From positions 1 through 60,395 of the forward strand of contig JAJPJJ010000110.1 in NCBI GenBank assembly GCA_021324295.1: DNA of 60,395 bases. The letters are read 5' to 3'. A program made the translations under genes and the position numbers. This DNA is from Bacillota bacterium (GTDB taxonomy: Bacteria; Sysuimicrobiota; Sysuimicrobiia; Sysuimicrobiales; Segetimicrobiaceae). The notes beneath the pieces are model-generated. The model did no database searches and was not told the origin of the DNA. It saw only the letters and a program-made list of their open reading frames with translations. This document shows, in pieces, positions 50,768-60,380 of this stretch. How positions within the stretch are numbered: the stretch's first letter is position 1; each line of letters begins with the position of its first letter.

Positions 50768-51027
50768 GGCCATTCGTCGGCCTCGGAGTACGCCAGCGGC
50801 TGCTCCTCGACACGGCAGGTAACAACCACCAGCGCCGTCTCCTCGGCGTTAGCCTGCCGCGGCGGTGGAGACGCGGCCGCTTCCGTCATGGGACCAGCCT
50901 GCGCGCGCGCCGCGGGCCGCCCCCGTGCGCCCCTCTTCCCACCGGCCCGCGTAGCCCTGGTCGCCCTCGTTCGAAGACCCGCCGCTCGCACCGCCCTGCG
51001 CCTGGCTCCCGCTTGTCGTCGCGCCAT
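50761..51027 (-). CDS. Small basic hypothetical protein
   Basis: 88 residues, with an Arg/Ala-rich first half (MARRQAGARRRAVRAAG) and an acidic C-terminus ending EADEWPG. GGAGAGGTGAT lies 5-7 nt before ATG 51027, which argues for translation. I do not recognise a family. Confidence 0.4.
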   Translation of the reverse strand: MARRQAGARRRAVRAAGLRTRATRATRAGGKRGARGRPAARAQAGPMTEAAASPPPRQANAEETALVVVTCRVEEQPLAYSEADEWPG

Positions 51028-51098
51028 GGCTATCACCTCTCCCCTGGCCCTTCCCGCCCCCCGGAAATCAGCGCAACGGGTGTCCGGCCCGACCGATG

Positions 51099-51614
51099 TT
51101 ACGCCGCTAGCTCGCGGGCAAAGGTCCCGGTCCGCGGCTCGGCGAGCCGAGCGAAATCGCTATAGGTCATCGTGATCATCGTGTCGTGGCTGCCGGCGTT
51201 GAACAGGATCACCGGATCGCGCGTCAGCGCGACATCGACAAGGACCGGCACATTGTACAGGTTCCCGAACGGGGGCATCGCGCCCACCTCGCAGTCGGGA
51301 AACACGTGCTCGAACTCTCGCTCGCTCGCCAGGCGAACCTTCCTGGCGCCGACCGCCTCGCGGACCTGCGGTAACTGTACCCTCGCGGTCGCCGGGACGA
51401 TGACCATCAGGAGAGTGTCGTCCGCGGAGACCATCACGACCTTGGCAACCAGGCGCCCCGGGACGCGTTCCACCTCCGCCAGTTCCTGCGCGGTGAACCG
51501 GGCAGGGTGATGGCTCACCTGGTAAGCGACCCCTGCCTTCCCGAGGTACTCCTCGAGACGCCGCAGGCAGGTCGTGTGGGCTCCTGGCCGCTCCGCCGGG
51601 CCTACCTCCGTCAT
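51099..51614 (-). CDS. YbaK/EbsC-family aminoacyl-tRNA deacylase
   Basis: 171 residues. The conserved Lys in RLVAKVVMVSADD and the substrate loop GAMPPFGNLYNVPVLVD mark the YbaK/ProX editing fold, which hydrolyses mischarged tRNA such as Cys-tRNA-Pro. Start at 51614 next to GGAGGCGAGGAGG. Under the conserved operator; divergent from baeRF, another translation-linked gene under the same control. Confidence 0.85.
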   Translation of the reverse strand: MTEVGPAERPGAHTTCLRRLEEYLGKAGVAYQVSHHPARFTAQELAEVERVPGRLVAKVVMVSADDTLLMVIVPATARVQLPQVREAVGARKVRLASEREFEHVFPDCEVGAMPPFGNLYNVPVLVDVALTRDPVILFNAGSHDTMITMTYSDFARLAEPRTGTFARELAA

Positions 51615-51671
51615 CCTCCTCGCCTCCTTGTTCGCGTCGCCCGCCCCTTCCCGCCGCACGATTCCCTCATC

Positions 51672-51717
51672 ATGGTAGGAAGTCCCCCCAATCGCCGCCA
51701 TCGGGCCGGCGCCGGAT
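51672..51717 (-). promoter_or_regulatory. Regulon operator plus -10 box for YbaK
   Basis: ATCGGGCCGGCGCCGGAT at 51700-51717 (11 of 12 arm positions), then 22 bp, then TACCAT (51677-51672). Confidence 0.78.
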
Positions 51718-51808
51718 TTCAGCACCGGATCGCGGGCCAACGCCGGCACCGTGGCAGGGAGGCGTCCGGGAGGGGGCCGAGGGCGGTGGTGAGCCCGCCG
51801 GACACCGA

Positions 51809-51854
51809 ATCGGTCGTCCGACCGATCCCGCGGACGCGTCGCGGCGTGTACGCT
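51809..51854 (+). promoter_or_regulatory. Regulon operator variant plus -10 box for baeRF
   Basis: ATCGGTCGTCCGACCGAT at 51809-51826: symmetric arms with T/A in place of the inner G/C, then 22 bp, then TACGCT (51849-51854). Confidence 0.73.
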
Positions 51855-51919
51855 GTGGACGCAGGGCGGTGCGGCGCCGGGACGGCATCCCGCCGCCCGG
51901 ACAGCGGGGGAGGCACGCA

Positions 51920-53110
51920 ATGGCGATCCCGCACGAGCTTGCAGACCTGCTGGCCACCGAGCGGCGTAACGTCTTCTCGGTCGCGCTGGATGTGGATCCG
52001 ACGAAGCCCGAACACCAGACGCCAAATCCTGCGTATCGCATCTGGCTGCGGAACGCGCTGAGGCAGGCGCTCGCCGGGATCCCGGAGCGGGGCCGCGACG
52101 AGGCGCAGGAGACAGCGCATCGCATTCTCGCCGCCGTGGATCGCCGGCCGGTGCGGGGTCGCGGCCTGGTGATCTTTGCCGGGCCGGACGTGTGGGACGT
52201 GCGTGTCCTTCCGGTTCCGGTTCCCCACTACCTGCGTTACGGACTGCTCGACCCGACGCCTCTTCTGTGGGCTCTCCGCGAGTACACACCGTACGCCGTG
52301 GTGGCGGTGTATCGGGATCACGCGTGGATCGCTGTCGCGCATCTCGGGCGCGCCGCGGTGGTGGAGGAGGACACGCTGGCGCTGGATACCCGCGACTGGC
52401 GGTTCAAGGCAGGACGATCCGACCCCTCCGCGCGGCGGGCGGGGGTTGGCGTCGGGCGCGGCCGGCAGGGCGACACCTTCGAGGCCCGGGTCGACGAGCA
52501 CCTCCGCCGGTTCTGGCGCGACGTGGCCCGGGCTGCCACGCGCGCGCTGGTCGAACGGCGCATCGACCGCGCGATCCTGGCGGGCCCTGAAGAGGCGGTC
52601 GTCGCTGTGCGCGCAATGCTGCCGGACGCAACCCGGACCCGGGTCATCGGCACCGTCGCGATCCCCGCCTACGCCTCCCCGGAGGAGATCCTGGGGCGCA
52701 CGCTCCCCGTGGCGCTGGCCGACCGGCATCGACAGGAGGCCGCTCTCGTGACGGAGCTCATGGAACGCGCCGTGGCGGACGGCAGCGCCGTGCTCGGGCT
52801 GGCGGCCACCCTGGAGGCTCTGGCGCAAGGCAAGTTGAGCACCGTGGTGGTGGCGCGCGACTTCGACGCCGCCGTCTGGGAGTGCGAGCGGTGCCGGTAC
52901 GTGACCGCGGCCCCGGTCGAGGCCTGCCCGGTCTGCGGCGGGGCCGTCGGCAGGACCACGGTGCGGCAGGCACTGCCGCTGGCGGCCGTGCAGCATGGTG
53001 CGCTCCTCGAGGTGGTGGGCCCGGCCGCCGGACCCGCACTGGCCGACGGGATCGGTGGATTGCTCCGCTACCGACCTCGGGGGGCGGCGCGCGCTCCACA
53101 GGCACGATGA
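51920..53110 (+). CDS. baeRF: bacterial eRF1-like protein with C-terminal zinc ribbon
   Basis: 396 residues. The N-terminus NVFSVALDVDPTKPEHQTPN and GRGLVIFAGPDVWDVRVLPVPVP followed by YAVVAVYRDHAWIAV match the bacterial archaeo-eukaryotic release factor superfamily. DEHLRRFWRDVARAA and AILAGPEEAV form the next part; the C-terminus has CERCRYVTAAPVEACPVCGG, a zinc ribbon. These proteins are thought to act on stalled or hibernating ribosomes. Rv2629 of the mycobacterial DosR regulon belongs, as I recall, to this superfamily. Start follows GGGGGAGG. Confidence 0.8.
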   Translation: MAIPHELADLLATERRNVFSVALDVDPTKPEHQTPNPAYRIWLRNALRQALAGIPERGRDEAQETAHRILAAVDRRPVRGRGLVIFAGPDVWDVRVLPVPVPHYLRYGLLDPTPLLWALREYTPYAVVAVYRDHAWIAVAHLGRAAVVEEDTLALDTRDWRFKAGRSDPSARRAGVGVGRGRQGDTFEARVDEHLRRFWRDVARAATRALVERRIDRAILAGPEEAVVAVRAMLPDATRTRVIGTVAIPAYASPEEILGRTLPVALADRHRQEAALVTELMERAVADGSAVLGLAATLEALAQGKLSTVVVARDFDAAVWECERCRYVTAAPVEACPVCGGAVGRTTVRQALPLAAVQHGALLEVVGPAAGPALADGIGGLLRYRPRGAARAPQAR

Positions 53111-53739
53111 CCGTGCACCGCGCCCCGGCCGGATTCCCGGCGACGCTCGAGATCGACTATCCAGACCGGGACCTGGACCGGCTGACGACGTTCCTCCGGC
53201 CGCTGATGGCCATTCCGATCGCCATCATCCTCGCGCTCGTCAGCGGGCCCAGCGTGCGCGCCGGGACGTCGAACTACGCGGTGGGGTCGGGTGGGCTGGT
53301 GTTCGTCCCGACGGCGCTCATGCTGCTCTTCCTCCAGACGTATCCCCGCTGGTGGTTCGACTGGAACCTCGCGTTGACGCGGTTCGCCCTCCGCGTGGTG
53401 GCGTATCTGGCCCTGCTGCGCGACGAGTATCCCTCGACGGAGGAGGAGCAGGCGGTCCACGTCTCGATCCCGTACCCCGATGCGGCACACGCGTTGAACC
53501 GGTGGCTGCCGCTGATCAAGTGGTTCCTGGCCATTCCGCACTACGTCGTCCTATGGTTCCTCGGACTGGCCGCCGTGTGCTGCGTCATCATCGCCTGGTT
53601 CGCGATCCTGCTCACCGGGCGCTACCCACGCGCGCTGTTCGACTTCGTCGTCGGGGCACTCCGCTGGCTGCTGCGGGTCGTGGCCTACGCATTCCTGCTC
53701 ACGACCGATCGGTATCCGCCATTCAGCCTCTCCGCCTGA
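53107..53739 (+). CDS. DUF4389 membrane protein
   Basis: 210 residues. YPDRDLDRLTTFLRPLMAIP near the N-terminus, RWWFDWNLALTRFALRVVAYLALL, and WLPLIKWFLAIPHYVVLWFL with two RYPRALFDFV-like repeats, are DUF4389 features. Three or four membrane segments. ATGA overlap with baeRF shows coupling. Function unknown. Confidence 0.83.
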   Translation: MTVHRAPAGFPATLEIDYPDRDLDRLTTFLRPLMAIPIAIILALVSGPSVRAGTSNYAVGSGGLVFVPTALMLLFLQTYPRWWFDWNLALTRFALRVVAYLALLRDEYPSTEEEQAVHVSIPYPDAAHALNRWLPLIKWFLAIPHYVVLWFLGLAAVCCVIIAWFAILLTGRYPRALFDFVVGALRWLLRVVAYAFLLTTDRYPPFSLSA

Positions 53740-53997
53740 CCGGCCACCGGGGCGGTCCCGGAGCGCAGCAACCACGGCCCCCGGGGCGGTCGGGACGATC
53801 CAGGAGGTGTACCCCCGGCGCGGGTAGAACGTATGGGGGCCCTGCAGCGAGCCGTACTCGATGGCGCTCGGCCTCTCCCGCGTCCCCCCGGGCGCCGAGC
53901 GCATCCAATTCTCCGGTGCGCGATCGACCGCTCCGTCCACATGGAGGATCCGCCGACGCGAGCCGGCTCCGGTCACGGCGAGGGCGAGGCGGTCGCG

Positions 53998-54156
53998 ATG
54001 GTCTTCCGCTGGCAGCACTGGGTGCGGCCGCTCGCCGGGGCCGCGGCGGTCGCCGCGGCATTCCAGGTCCTCACGCTGGGACAGCCCCCGGTGGGGGCCG
54101 GCGCGCCGCGCGTCGCCGCGCTCATCGCGATGCTGTGGGCATCGCCGAGGCGATGA
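53998..54156 (+). CDS. Possible small membrane protein
   Basis: 52 residues: VFRWQHWVRPLAGAAAVAAAFQVL with one weak hydrophobic segment. Its stop overlaps the next start (ATGA at 54153). The ribosome site is poor and a longer start at 53941 exists. The preceding 258 bases (53740-53997) hold no clear gene. Confidence 0.35.
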   Translation: MVFRWQHWVRPLAGAAAVAAAFQVLTLGQPPVGAGAPRVAALIAMLWASPRR

Positions 54157-55343
54157 CCGGTCCGATGCGGGCGCGCGGGCTCGTGAGGAACCGGTCGGGG
54201 CCCTGGCTGGGCGTTGCCGCGCTCCTGCTCGCGACGCCCGCACCGGCGCTCGCATTTGTGGCCCGGTCGGGCAGCTCCGTGGTCGTCTCCGAGGCGATCC
54301 ACGATGACCTCTACGCCGCGGGGGGCACCGTGACGGTGACGGCGGCCGTCCAAGGAGACGTGGTCGCGGCCGGTGGCACCGTGGAACTCGAGGCCCCTGC
54401 CGGCGGCGTGCTTGCGGCCGCCGGCACGGTGCGGCTGGATGCGCCGGTCGCGCGGTCGGTGCGGGCCGTCGGGGGGACGCTGCTGGTCCGGTCGCGCGTC
54501 GGCAGCGACGCGGTCCTCAGCGGCGGCACGGTCACGATCGACCCGGCGGCGCGCATCGGGCGTGACCTCGTAGTCGGCGCCGGAAACGCGACCGTCTCCG
54601 GAACGGTCGGGCGCAACGCCACGGTCGCCGGCGGGGACGTGATGCTTGAAGGCCCGATCCGGGGCAACGCCGAGCTCCGGGCGACGCGGATCGTCCTGCG
54701 ACCTGGGGCGCGCATCGGCGGGCGGTTGCGCTACTCGGCGGAACAGCCGATCGAGGTTCAGCCGGGCGCGCAGGTAGTCGGTGGCATCGAGCGGATCCCG
54801 GTGCCGCCGCGCCCACCGTCCGCCGTAGCGCCCGCGAGCCCCCGCTTCTGGCTCGGCGGACACGTGGCGGAGCTCCTCGCGCTCCTCGCCCTGGGGCTCG
54901 TTGTGTTCGGCGTCGCGCCCGGCGCGGCAGCCACCGTGGCGCGGCAGGTCGGCGAGCGGTTCGCAGGCAGCCTCCTGGCCGGGTTCCTTCTGCTCGTCGC
55001 GGCCCTCCTGGCCCTGTTCACGATCGTCGGGATCCCACTGTCCGTGATCGCGATGCTCCTGTACGCCGCCACGCTCTACCTCGGCCAGATCTTCGTGGCC
55101 GCCTGGCTGGGTCACGCCCTTCTCTGGCGCGTACGGCGTCGCGTAGGACGGCCGCCTGCCCCTCTGTGGGGCGTGGTGGTGGGGACCATCGTGCTCATCG
55201 TGCTGTTCGCCATCCCCTATGCCGGGTGGGCGCTGCGCTTGGCGGCCGTGCTTGCGGGCTTCGGAGCGCTATGGATCAGGGTGTGGAGCGCTGCCTCCTC
55301 TCGACCTCCCACAGCGGTCGGACCGCCGACACCCGCCGCCTAG
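54153..55343 (+). CDS. Bactofilin-like polymer-forming membrane protein
   Basis: 396 residues. A signal or anchor segment (GVAALLLATPAPALA) precedes about 150 residues of short Gly/Val-rich repeats (GGTVTVTAAVQGDVVAAGGTV) typical of right-handed beta-helical bactofilin-like domains. The C-terminal part has four membrane segments (LLALLALGLVVFGVAPG, LLAGFLLLVAALLALF and others). Probably an envelope scaffold. No operator of the conserved set is visible before it. Confidence 0.75.
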   Translation: MTGPMRARGLVRNRSGPWLGVAALLLATPAPALAFVARSGSSVVVSEAIHDDLYAAGGTVTVTAAVQGDVVAAGGTVELEAPAGGVLAAAGTVRLDAPVARSVRAVGGTLLVRSRVGSDAVLSGGTVTIDPAARIGRDLVVGAGNATVSGTVGRNATVAGGDVMLEGPIRGNAELRATRIVLRPGARIGGRLRYSAEQPIEVQPGAQVVGGIERIPVPPRPPSAVAPASPRFWLGGHVAELLALLALGLVVFGVAPGAAATVARQVGERFAGSLLAGFLLLVAALLALFTIVGIPLSVIAMLLYAATLYLGQIFVAAWLGHALLWRVRRRVGRPPAPLWGVVVGTIVLIVLFAIPYAGWALRLAAVLAGFGALWIRVWSAASSRPPTAVGPPTPAA

Positions 55344-55409
55344 CGATAGCGAGGCGCGGAGGCGACGCCCCAAGGAGACGGCCGGCTCCTGCCGCACCGA
55401 CCGTGGCGC

Positions 55410-56660
55410 TCATCGCTGCACTGCGCGAGGGGTGATCGTCACCGATGCCGTCATGTTCCAGCGCAGCCGCGGGTCCTGCCTGTCGGGTGTGATCGTGACC
55501 TTGTACACGATGTCGCCCTGCCTGCTCTCTCCGAAGCCCTGGATCCGGATGACCCGGCCGGTGAGGACGAGCCCCGGAATTCCATCGAAGGTGATCGTCG
55601 CGGAATCTCCCTCGCGGACCCTGGCGACGCTGAGGTCGCTGAGGTCGGTCGTCTCGACCTCCCACGCCGACGTATCCGCCAGATGCACGATCGGCGAGCC
55701 CGAGGCTACGAACTCGTCGAGCGTGGGCACGAGAGCGACGACGACGCCGGCAAAGGGGGCACGGAGCTCGGTCTCAGCAAGCGCCTCCCGTGCCTGCGCG
55801 AGGCGGGCCTTCGCCACAACCACGTCGGCGGCGGCGGCCGCGATCGTCTCGGGGCGTGTGCCGGCCTCCACGAGAGCCAGCTGGGCCTGGGCCCGGCGGA
55901 CATCGGCCGCGGCCGCATCGATTTCCTCTCGCCTCGGCCCCTGGGTAACCAGCCGCTGCTGCTGGCGAGCCGCCGCGGCCTGCGCCTCCGCCACGCTCAG
56001 CCTGGCGCGGGCCGCGCCGTCCATTGCCTTCACCGACTGGAACCGTGCGCGAGCCTGGTCCACGGCCTGCTGGGCGACCGCGCCCTGGCTGGCGAGCTGC
56101 TCGATCCTCCGGAGGTCGGCGCCGGCGACGCCCAGGTCGGCCTCGGCCTGTTGCACGGCCTGCGCGGCCGCGCGCACCCCCCCGGCGGCCTGCTCGACGG
56201 CCAGCCCTGCCTGCTCCCGCTCCTCGGGCCTCGCTCCGGCCGCCAGCTGCCGATATCGGGCCTGCGCGGCCTCCAGGCCGGCCCTCGCCGCCTCGATCTC
56301 CTGAGCGCGGGCGCCGGACCGCAACTCAGCCTGCTTGGCTTGAGCGCCTCGAAGCGCAGCCGTCGCCTGGGTCACGGCGGCGGCGGCCCGCCGCGCCGTG
56401 TCGAGCCTGGCGAGCACCTGGCCTGCCACAACCCGGTCGCCCTCGCCCACGAGCACCTCGGCCAGCGCTCCGCCCGTCGAGAGGCTGAGCGACACGTTGC
56501 GCAGTGGCACGACCCGTGCCTCCGCAACGACCTGCCCCTGCGCCGTGACCGGCGGCAGCACCGGAGGCTGCGCCCTCGGAAGCACCCGACTCCGCACGAC
56601 GAGCAGGGAGCCGCCGATGAGCAGCAGGACCATCGCTCCCGCAACCATCCACTTCTTCAT
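55410..56660 (-). CDS. HlyD/MacA-family periplasmic adaptor
   Basis: 416 residues. N-terminal anchor (VAGAMVLLLIGGSLLVV), lipoyl half-motif VLVGEGDRVVAGQVLARLD near 75, a long Ala/Gln/Arg-rich coiled coil (about 90-300), the second lipoyl half (LRAPFAGVVVAL) and a beta-barrel region. It links an inner-membrane exporter to outer layers. Third gene of the ABC exporter operon, 49 nt after the permease. Confidence 0.87.
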   Translation of the reverse strand: MKKWMVAGAMVLLLIGGSLLVVRSRVLPRAQPPVLPPVTAQGQVVAEARVVPLRNVSLSLSTGGALAEVLVGEGDRVVAGQVLARLDTARRAAAAVTQATAALRGAQAKQAELRSGARAQEIEAARAGLEAAQARYRQLAAGARPEEREQAGLAVEQAAGGVRAAAQAVQQAEADLGVAGADLRRIEQLASQGAVAQQAVDQARARFQSVKAMDGAARARLSVAEAQAAAARQQQRLVTQGPRREEIDAAAADVRRAQAQLALVEAGTRPETIAAAAADVVVAKARLAQAREALAETELRAPFAGVVVALVPTLDEFVASGSPIVHLADTSAWEVETTDLSDLSVARVREGDSATITFDGIPGLVLTGRVIRIQGFGESRQGDIVYKVTITPDRQDPRLRWNMTASVTITPRAVQR

Positions 56661-56709
56661 CGCGAACCTCCCGCGGCCCGCCGCATCGGGCGAACCGCCC
56701 TCGGGATCT

Positions 56710-59100
56710 CTACTCGTACGCCAGGACGTCGCGCACGCTCAGCCGCGAGGCGTTCCACGCCGGCAGGGCGCTCGCGACGGCGGCCAGCGCCAGCGCGAGC
56801 CCGAGCCAGATCAGCACGCCGGATGCGGAGAAGGTGTACCGCAGGGGGCTGCGCAGAAACGCCATCCCCACGGCGTGGCTCAGGCCCAGGCTCAGGGGCA
56901 CCGCCAGGACCGCGGCGCACGCCCAGCTGACCGCGCCGATGAGGAGTCCCTCCACGAGCACGATCCGCATGATCGCGCCATTCGTGGCCCCGATCGCCCG
57001 CATGACGCCGACCTCCCGGGTCCGCTCGAGCACGTTGATGCTCATGGTGCCCGCGAGCCCCAATCCCCCGACAACGGCCAGCAGGACGGCCATGATGAGC
57101 AGCAGGCCGACGATGACGTTGAAGCTGGCCTGGACCTGAGCCTGGCGCTCCCCGAGCGGGAACATCAAGCGGATTCGAAGCCCCAGCTGCTCGAAGTACG
57201 CGTTGAGGCGCTTCGCTACCGCTGACTGGTACGCCGCATCGTGGCGTTCGGTGACGATCATCAGGTAGTCGGTGCGATTGGCGCCTCCCCCCAGGTGCGC
57301 GAACGCCGGGTAGTTGATGTACACGCGGGGCTCCTCCCGTGTCAGGAGCGTCTTCGCGATCCCCACCACCCGGAACGCGCGCTTTCGCGCGCCCACCTTG
57401 AGCACCAGCGCGTCCCCCACCTGGATATCGCGCTCGTTCTCGAGCACATCGGTCGCCACAACGACGGCGTTCCCATCCTCGGGAAGGAGCCAGCGCCCCT
57501 GAACGATCGCCGGGTGAAACACCGCGGTCGCCGCGGGCGGCGCGTAGACGAAGACGTTGCCGCTCTCGGTGCCATCCGGGCGCACACGGCGCGCGCTGGC
57601 CAGCCGCCAGGCCTCCGTCCGCTGGACCCCCGGGACCCGCAGCGCCTCGTGCTGGAGCCGCTCGACGCGATACGGCCGCTCGAGCAGCACCCAGACGTCG
57701 CTGTCCCACTGCGCGAACGCCGCCCCCGCCGTTCCGATCAACGAGGCGCGGACGGAAAGGACCCCGATGAAGATCGCACCGGCGACCGTCAGGGTCGCGA
57801 GGGTGAGGGCCAGCCGTCCCTTGCGGCGGATCGTGTTCCGCAACGAGAGCAGCAGCGGGCGCGAGAAGCCGCGGACCGCGTCCACCAGCTCGTCCAGCCG
57901 GGACCGGCCGAGCCCCTGGTCCCCCAGCCCGTAGGAGCCGAGCGCACGGTGGACGGTGATGCGGGTGCCCGCGAGCACCGGGAGGACCGCGGCGGCCAGG
58001 GGGACGGCCAGCCCGGCCGCGACCTCGAGCGCGAGCGTCTGCGGGGGGATGCCGAAGTCGCGGACGCTGAAGTTCAGAAGGTCGGCGGTGAACCGGCTCA
58101 GCGCCCGGGCCCCCAGGGCTCCCAGCGGAAGCGCCACGATCAGCGCGAGGACGCTGTAGGCGCCCACGGTCGCCAGGTACATCCCCATGATCTGCGACGC
58201 GCGGCCGCCGATCGCCTTCATGATGCCGATCTGCCGCACCTGCTGGGTCAACAGGGACGAGATCGTGTTGACCACGAGAAAAGCGCTGAGCGCGAGGGAG
58301 AAGAATCCCAGCACGCCGAGCAGGAGGATCATCGCCTGCATCGAGTCGTCCGCCCAGTGCCTCCCCGCCTGCACGTAGACCCGGAAGACCTCGCGCCCGC
58401 TCTTCTCCACCTTGTCCTGGACGCGCTTGACGACGCGCTCGACGCCGGCCCTATCGCGGGGATCCCCGGAGGTCACGATGTACAGCTCGTTGTACCCACG
58501 GGGCTCACGCAGCCACTCCGCCGTGTCCTGCGTGATGTACCCATAGGCGATCCCCGTGAACCGCGTCGCAAACTGGCTGAGGTCGTGCGCCACGCCGGCG
58601 ACGCGCATCTCGCGCTCCTTGCCGTCGCGCAGCCTGACCGTCAGCCGGCCTCCGGCACGTGCCCGCAGGAACGGCGCGGAGGAGCGCTCGACGAGGAGCT
58701 CGCGGCGCGGGGGCGGCCACGCCCCGCGGTCGATCGTGACGGCGTTGACGCGGACGTCGGCGTAGTCCGCCACGGCAAAGAGCGTCAGCTCGCGCCAGTC
58801 GTCCGGGCCCACCCGCGCCCGGACGGTAAGGCTGTGCCGCCCCTCCGCCTCCCGCACACCCCGCGTCTGGCGCGCCGCGTCCACCAGATCGTCGCCGAAC
58901 GGCTCGTTCGTGTAGATGACCGCGCTGCTCGGGCGCGAGGCGGCGTAGTCGCTCGCCAGGCCCCGCGTCAGCATCGCCCGCGAGGCCGTGATCATCCCCA
59001 AGGCGAACACGCCCACGGCGATGGACAGCACGACCAGCGCCGTCCGCGTCTTGCTGCTCCAGAGGTCGCTCGCGACCTTGCGCCAGCGGGGGCTCAGCAC
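56710..59100 (-). CDS. FtsX/MacB-type ABC exporter permease with duplicated core
   Basis: 796 residues. First membrane helix ([18 protein letters not shown]), an extracytoplasmic part, then an FtsX core ([21 protein letters not shown], then IGIMKAIGG). The second half repeats the pattern ([19 protein letters not shown], a periplasmic part, and [21 protein letters not shown] with [15 protein letters not shown]). Such permeases move lipids, peptides or drugs or transmit force. GTG 59100 overlaps the ATPase stop by 7 nt and follows GGAGGG. Confidence 0.87.
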   Translation of the reverse strand: MLSPRWRKVASDLWSSKTRTALVVLSIAVGVFALGMITASRAMLTRGLASDYAASRPSSAVIYTNEPFGDDLVDAARQTRGVREAEGRHSLTVRARVGPDDWRELTLFAVADYADVRVNAVTIDRGAWPPPRRELLVERSSAPFLRARAGGRLTVRLRDGKEREMRVAGVAHDLSQFATRFTGIAYGYITQDTAEWLREPRGYNELYIVTSGDPRDRAGVERVVKRVQDKVEKSGREVFRVYVQAGRHWADDSMQAMILLLGVLGFFSLALSAFLVVNTISSLLTQQVRQIGIMKAIGGRASQIMGMYLATVGAYSVLALIVALPLGALGARALSRFTADLLNFSVRDFGIPPQTLALEVAAGLAVPLAAAVLPVLAGTRITVHRALGSYGLGDQGLGRSRLDELVDAVRGFSRPLLLSLRNTIRRKGRLALTLATLTVAGAIFIGVLSVRASLIGTAGAAFAQWDSDVWVLLERPYRVERLQHEALRVPGVQRTEAWRLASARRVRPDGTESGNVFVYAPPAATAVFHPAIVQGRWLLPEDGNAVVVATDVLENERDIQVGDALVLKVGARKRAFRVVGIAKTLLTREEPRVYINYPAFAHLGGGANRTDYLMIVTERHDAAYQSAVAKRLNAYFEQLGLRIRLMFPLGERQAQVQASFNVIVGLLLIMAVLLAVVGGLGLAGTMSINVLERTREVGVMRAIGATNGAIMRIVLVEGLLIGAVSWACAAVLAVPLSLGLSHAVGMAFLRSPLRYTFSASGVLIWLGLALALAAVASALPAWNASRLSVRDVLAYE

Positions 59101-60266
59101 GACGAACCCTCCGGGGCATGAACCGCCGCCTCGATCTGGCCCATGCGCTCGTGCCCGGCGGCGTCGAAAGCCTTCATCGTCACCTCGGACTCGGCGATCA
59201 GGCGGTTGAACGTCTCCCGGTCGAGCACCAGCAGGTCGGCGCCGACATCCGGGGCCGCACGCACGCTGGACACGGTCCGCCCGCCGTGCATCAGCCCGGT
59301 GGCGCCGAAGTACTGCCCGGCCCCCAGGCGCCTGACGACGATCTGCTGTCCGCCCGGGCGCTGCACCACCATCTCGGCCGCGCCCCGGGTCACGATGAAG
59401 AAGCGGCTGGCCTCTTCGCCCTGGCGGATGATGAACGCGCCGGGGGGATAGGAGCGGGCGGTGAGGTGGCGCTCCGCCCAGGCCAGCTGATCGACGTTCA
59501 GTGTCCGCAGGGCCTCCGCGACGAACTGGTTGACGATCTCGCCGTCGACGACGACGACTGCGCGGGTCGCCCGTCGCGCCAGGTCGGGGTCGTGCGTGAC
59601 CATCACGATGGTCTTGCCGTGGCGGACCAGCCCCTCGAACAGCCGGTAGACGGCCTCGGCGGTCTGCGAGTCGAGGTTCCCCGTCGGCTCGTCGGCCACG
59701 ATGAGGGGCGGGTCGTTCGCCAGCGCCCGCGCGATCGCGACGCGCTGCTGCTCGCCTCCGGACACGCCCGACGGACGCTTGTGGGCATGCTGGGCCATCC
59801 CGACCTGTGCCAGGAGCGCCATCGCCCGCCCGCGGCGCTCGCCCGGCGCGTACATGCCGGCGAAGTCCATCGGCAGCATGATGTTCTCGACCAGCGAGAG
59901 CGTCGGCAGTAGCTGGAAGAACTGGAAGACGATCCCGACGGCCCGGCCCCGCCATTCCGCGAGCTGCCCCTCCGTGAGCGCGTGCACCGGGGTGCCCGCC
60001 ACATGGACTTCTCCGGAGGTGGGCCGGTCGATGCCGGTGATCATGTTGACGAGGGTGGTCTTGCCGCTGCCGGATTTGCCGATGATCGCGACGAACTCCC
60101 CGCGATCGACCTGCAGGTCCACACCCTTGAGCGCGCGAAATGTGCCCGCCACGCTGGAATACGCCTTCTCCACCCGCCGCAGCTCGATCAGGTGCCCGGC
60201 GCCTCCTCGACCCCCCGCAGACCCCGCGTCCCGGTGGCCGTGGTCTTGTCGCGAGCGTCTCGCCAT
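59094..60266 (-). CDS. ABC exporter ATPase fused to a cyclic-nucleotide-binding-like domain
   Basis: 390 residues. LolD/MacB-type ATPase: Walker A GKSGSGKT (63-70), Q loop [17 protein letters not shown], signature SGGEQQR, Walker [13 protein letters not shown]. From about 245 a cNMP-like barrel follows ([46 protein letters not shown]). The phosphate-cassette FGE is FGA, so cyclic nucleotide binding is doubtful; another ligand or protein contact may regulate the pump. Start 60266 follows GGGAGC. Under the operator at 60363. Confidence 0.87.
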   Translation of the reverse strand: MARRSRQDHGHRDAGSAGGRGGAGHLIELRRVEKAYSSVAGTFRALKGVDLQVDRGEFVAIIGKSGSGKTTLVNMITGIDRPTSGEVHVAGTPVHALTEGQLAEWRGRAVGIVFQFFQLLPTLSLVENIMLPMDFAGMYAPGERRGRAMALLAQVGMAQHAHKRPSGVSGGEQQRVAIARALANDPPLIVADEPTGNLDSQTAEAVYRLFEGLVRHGKTIVMVTHDPDLARRATRAVVVVDGEIVNQFVAEALRTLNVDQLAWAERHLTARSYPPGAFIIRQGEEASRFFIVTRGAAEMVVQRPGGQQIVVRRLGAGQYFGATGLMHGGRTVSSVRAAPDVGADLLVLDRETFNRLIAESEVTMKAFDAAGHERMGQIEAAVHAPEGSSC

Positions 60267-60334
60267 GTGCTCCCGCCGCCGGCGCGGTGCCGGCGGCCGC
60301 CGGCCCGCTCCCGGGCCGCGCCTCGTCCACCTTG

Positions 60335-60380
60335 AGGCTAGCGGCCGCGCCGGGGGCACGCCATCGGGCGCGAGTCCGAT
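60335..60380 (-). promoter_or_regulatory. Regulon operator plus -10 box for ABC exporter operon
   Basis: ATCGGGCGCGAGTCCGAT at 60363-60380 (11 of 12 arm positions), then 22 bp, then TAGCCT (60340-60335), giving a leader of about 60 nt to the ATPase start. Confidence 0.77.

Noticed and set aside
53551-54255. Minus-strand frame with YTSWIVPTAPGAVVAAL
   Set aside because: A short protein-like run only; most of the frame is Arg-rich and overlaps DUF4389 and the bactofilin-like gene.
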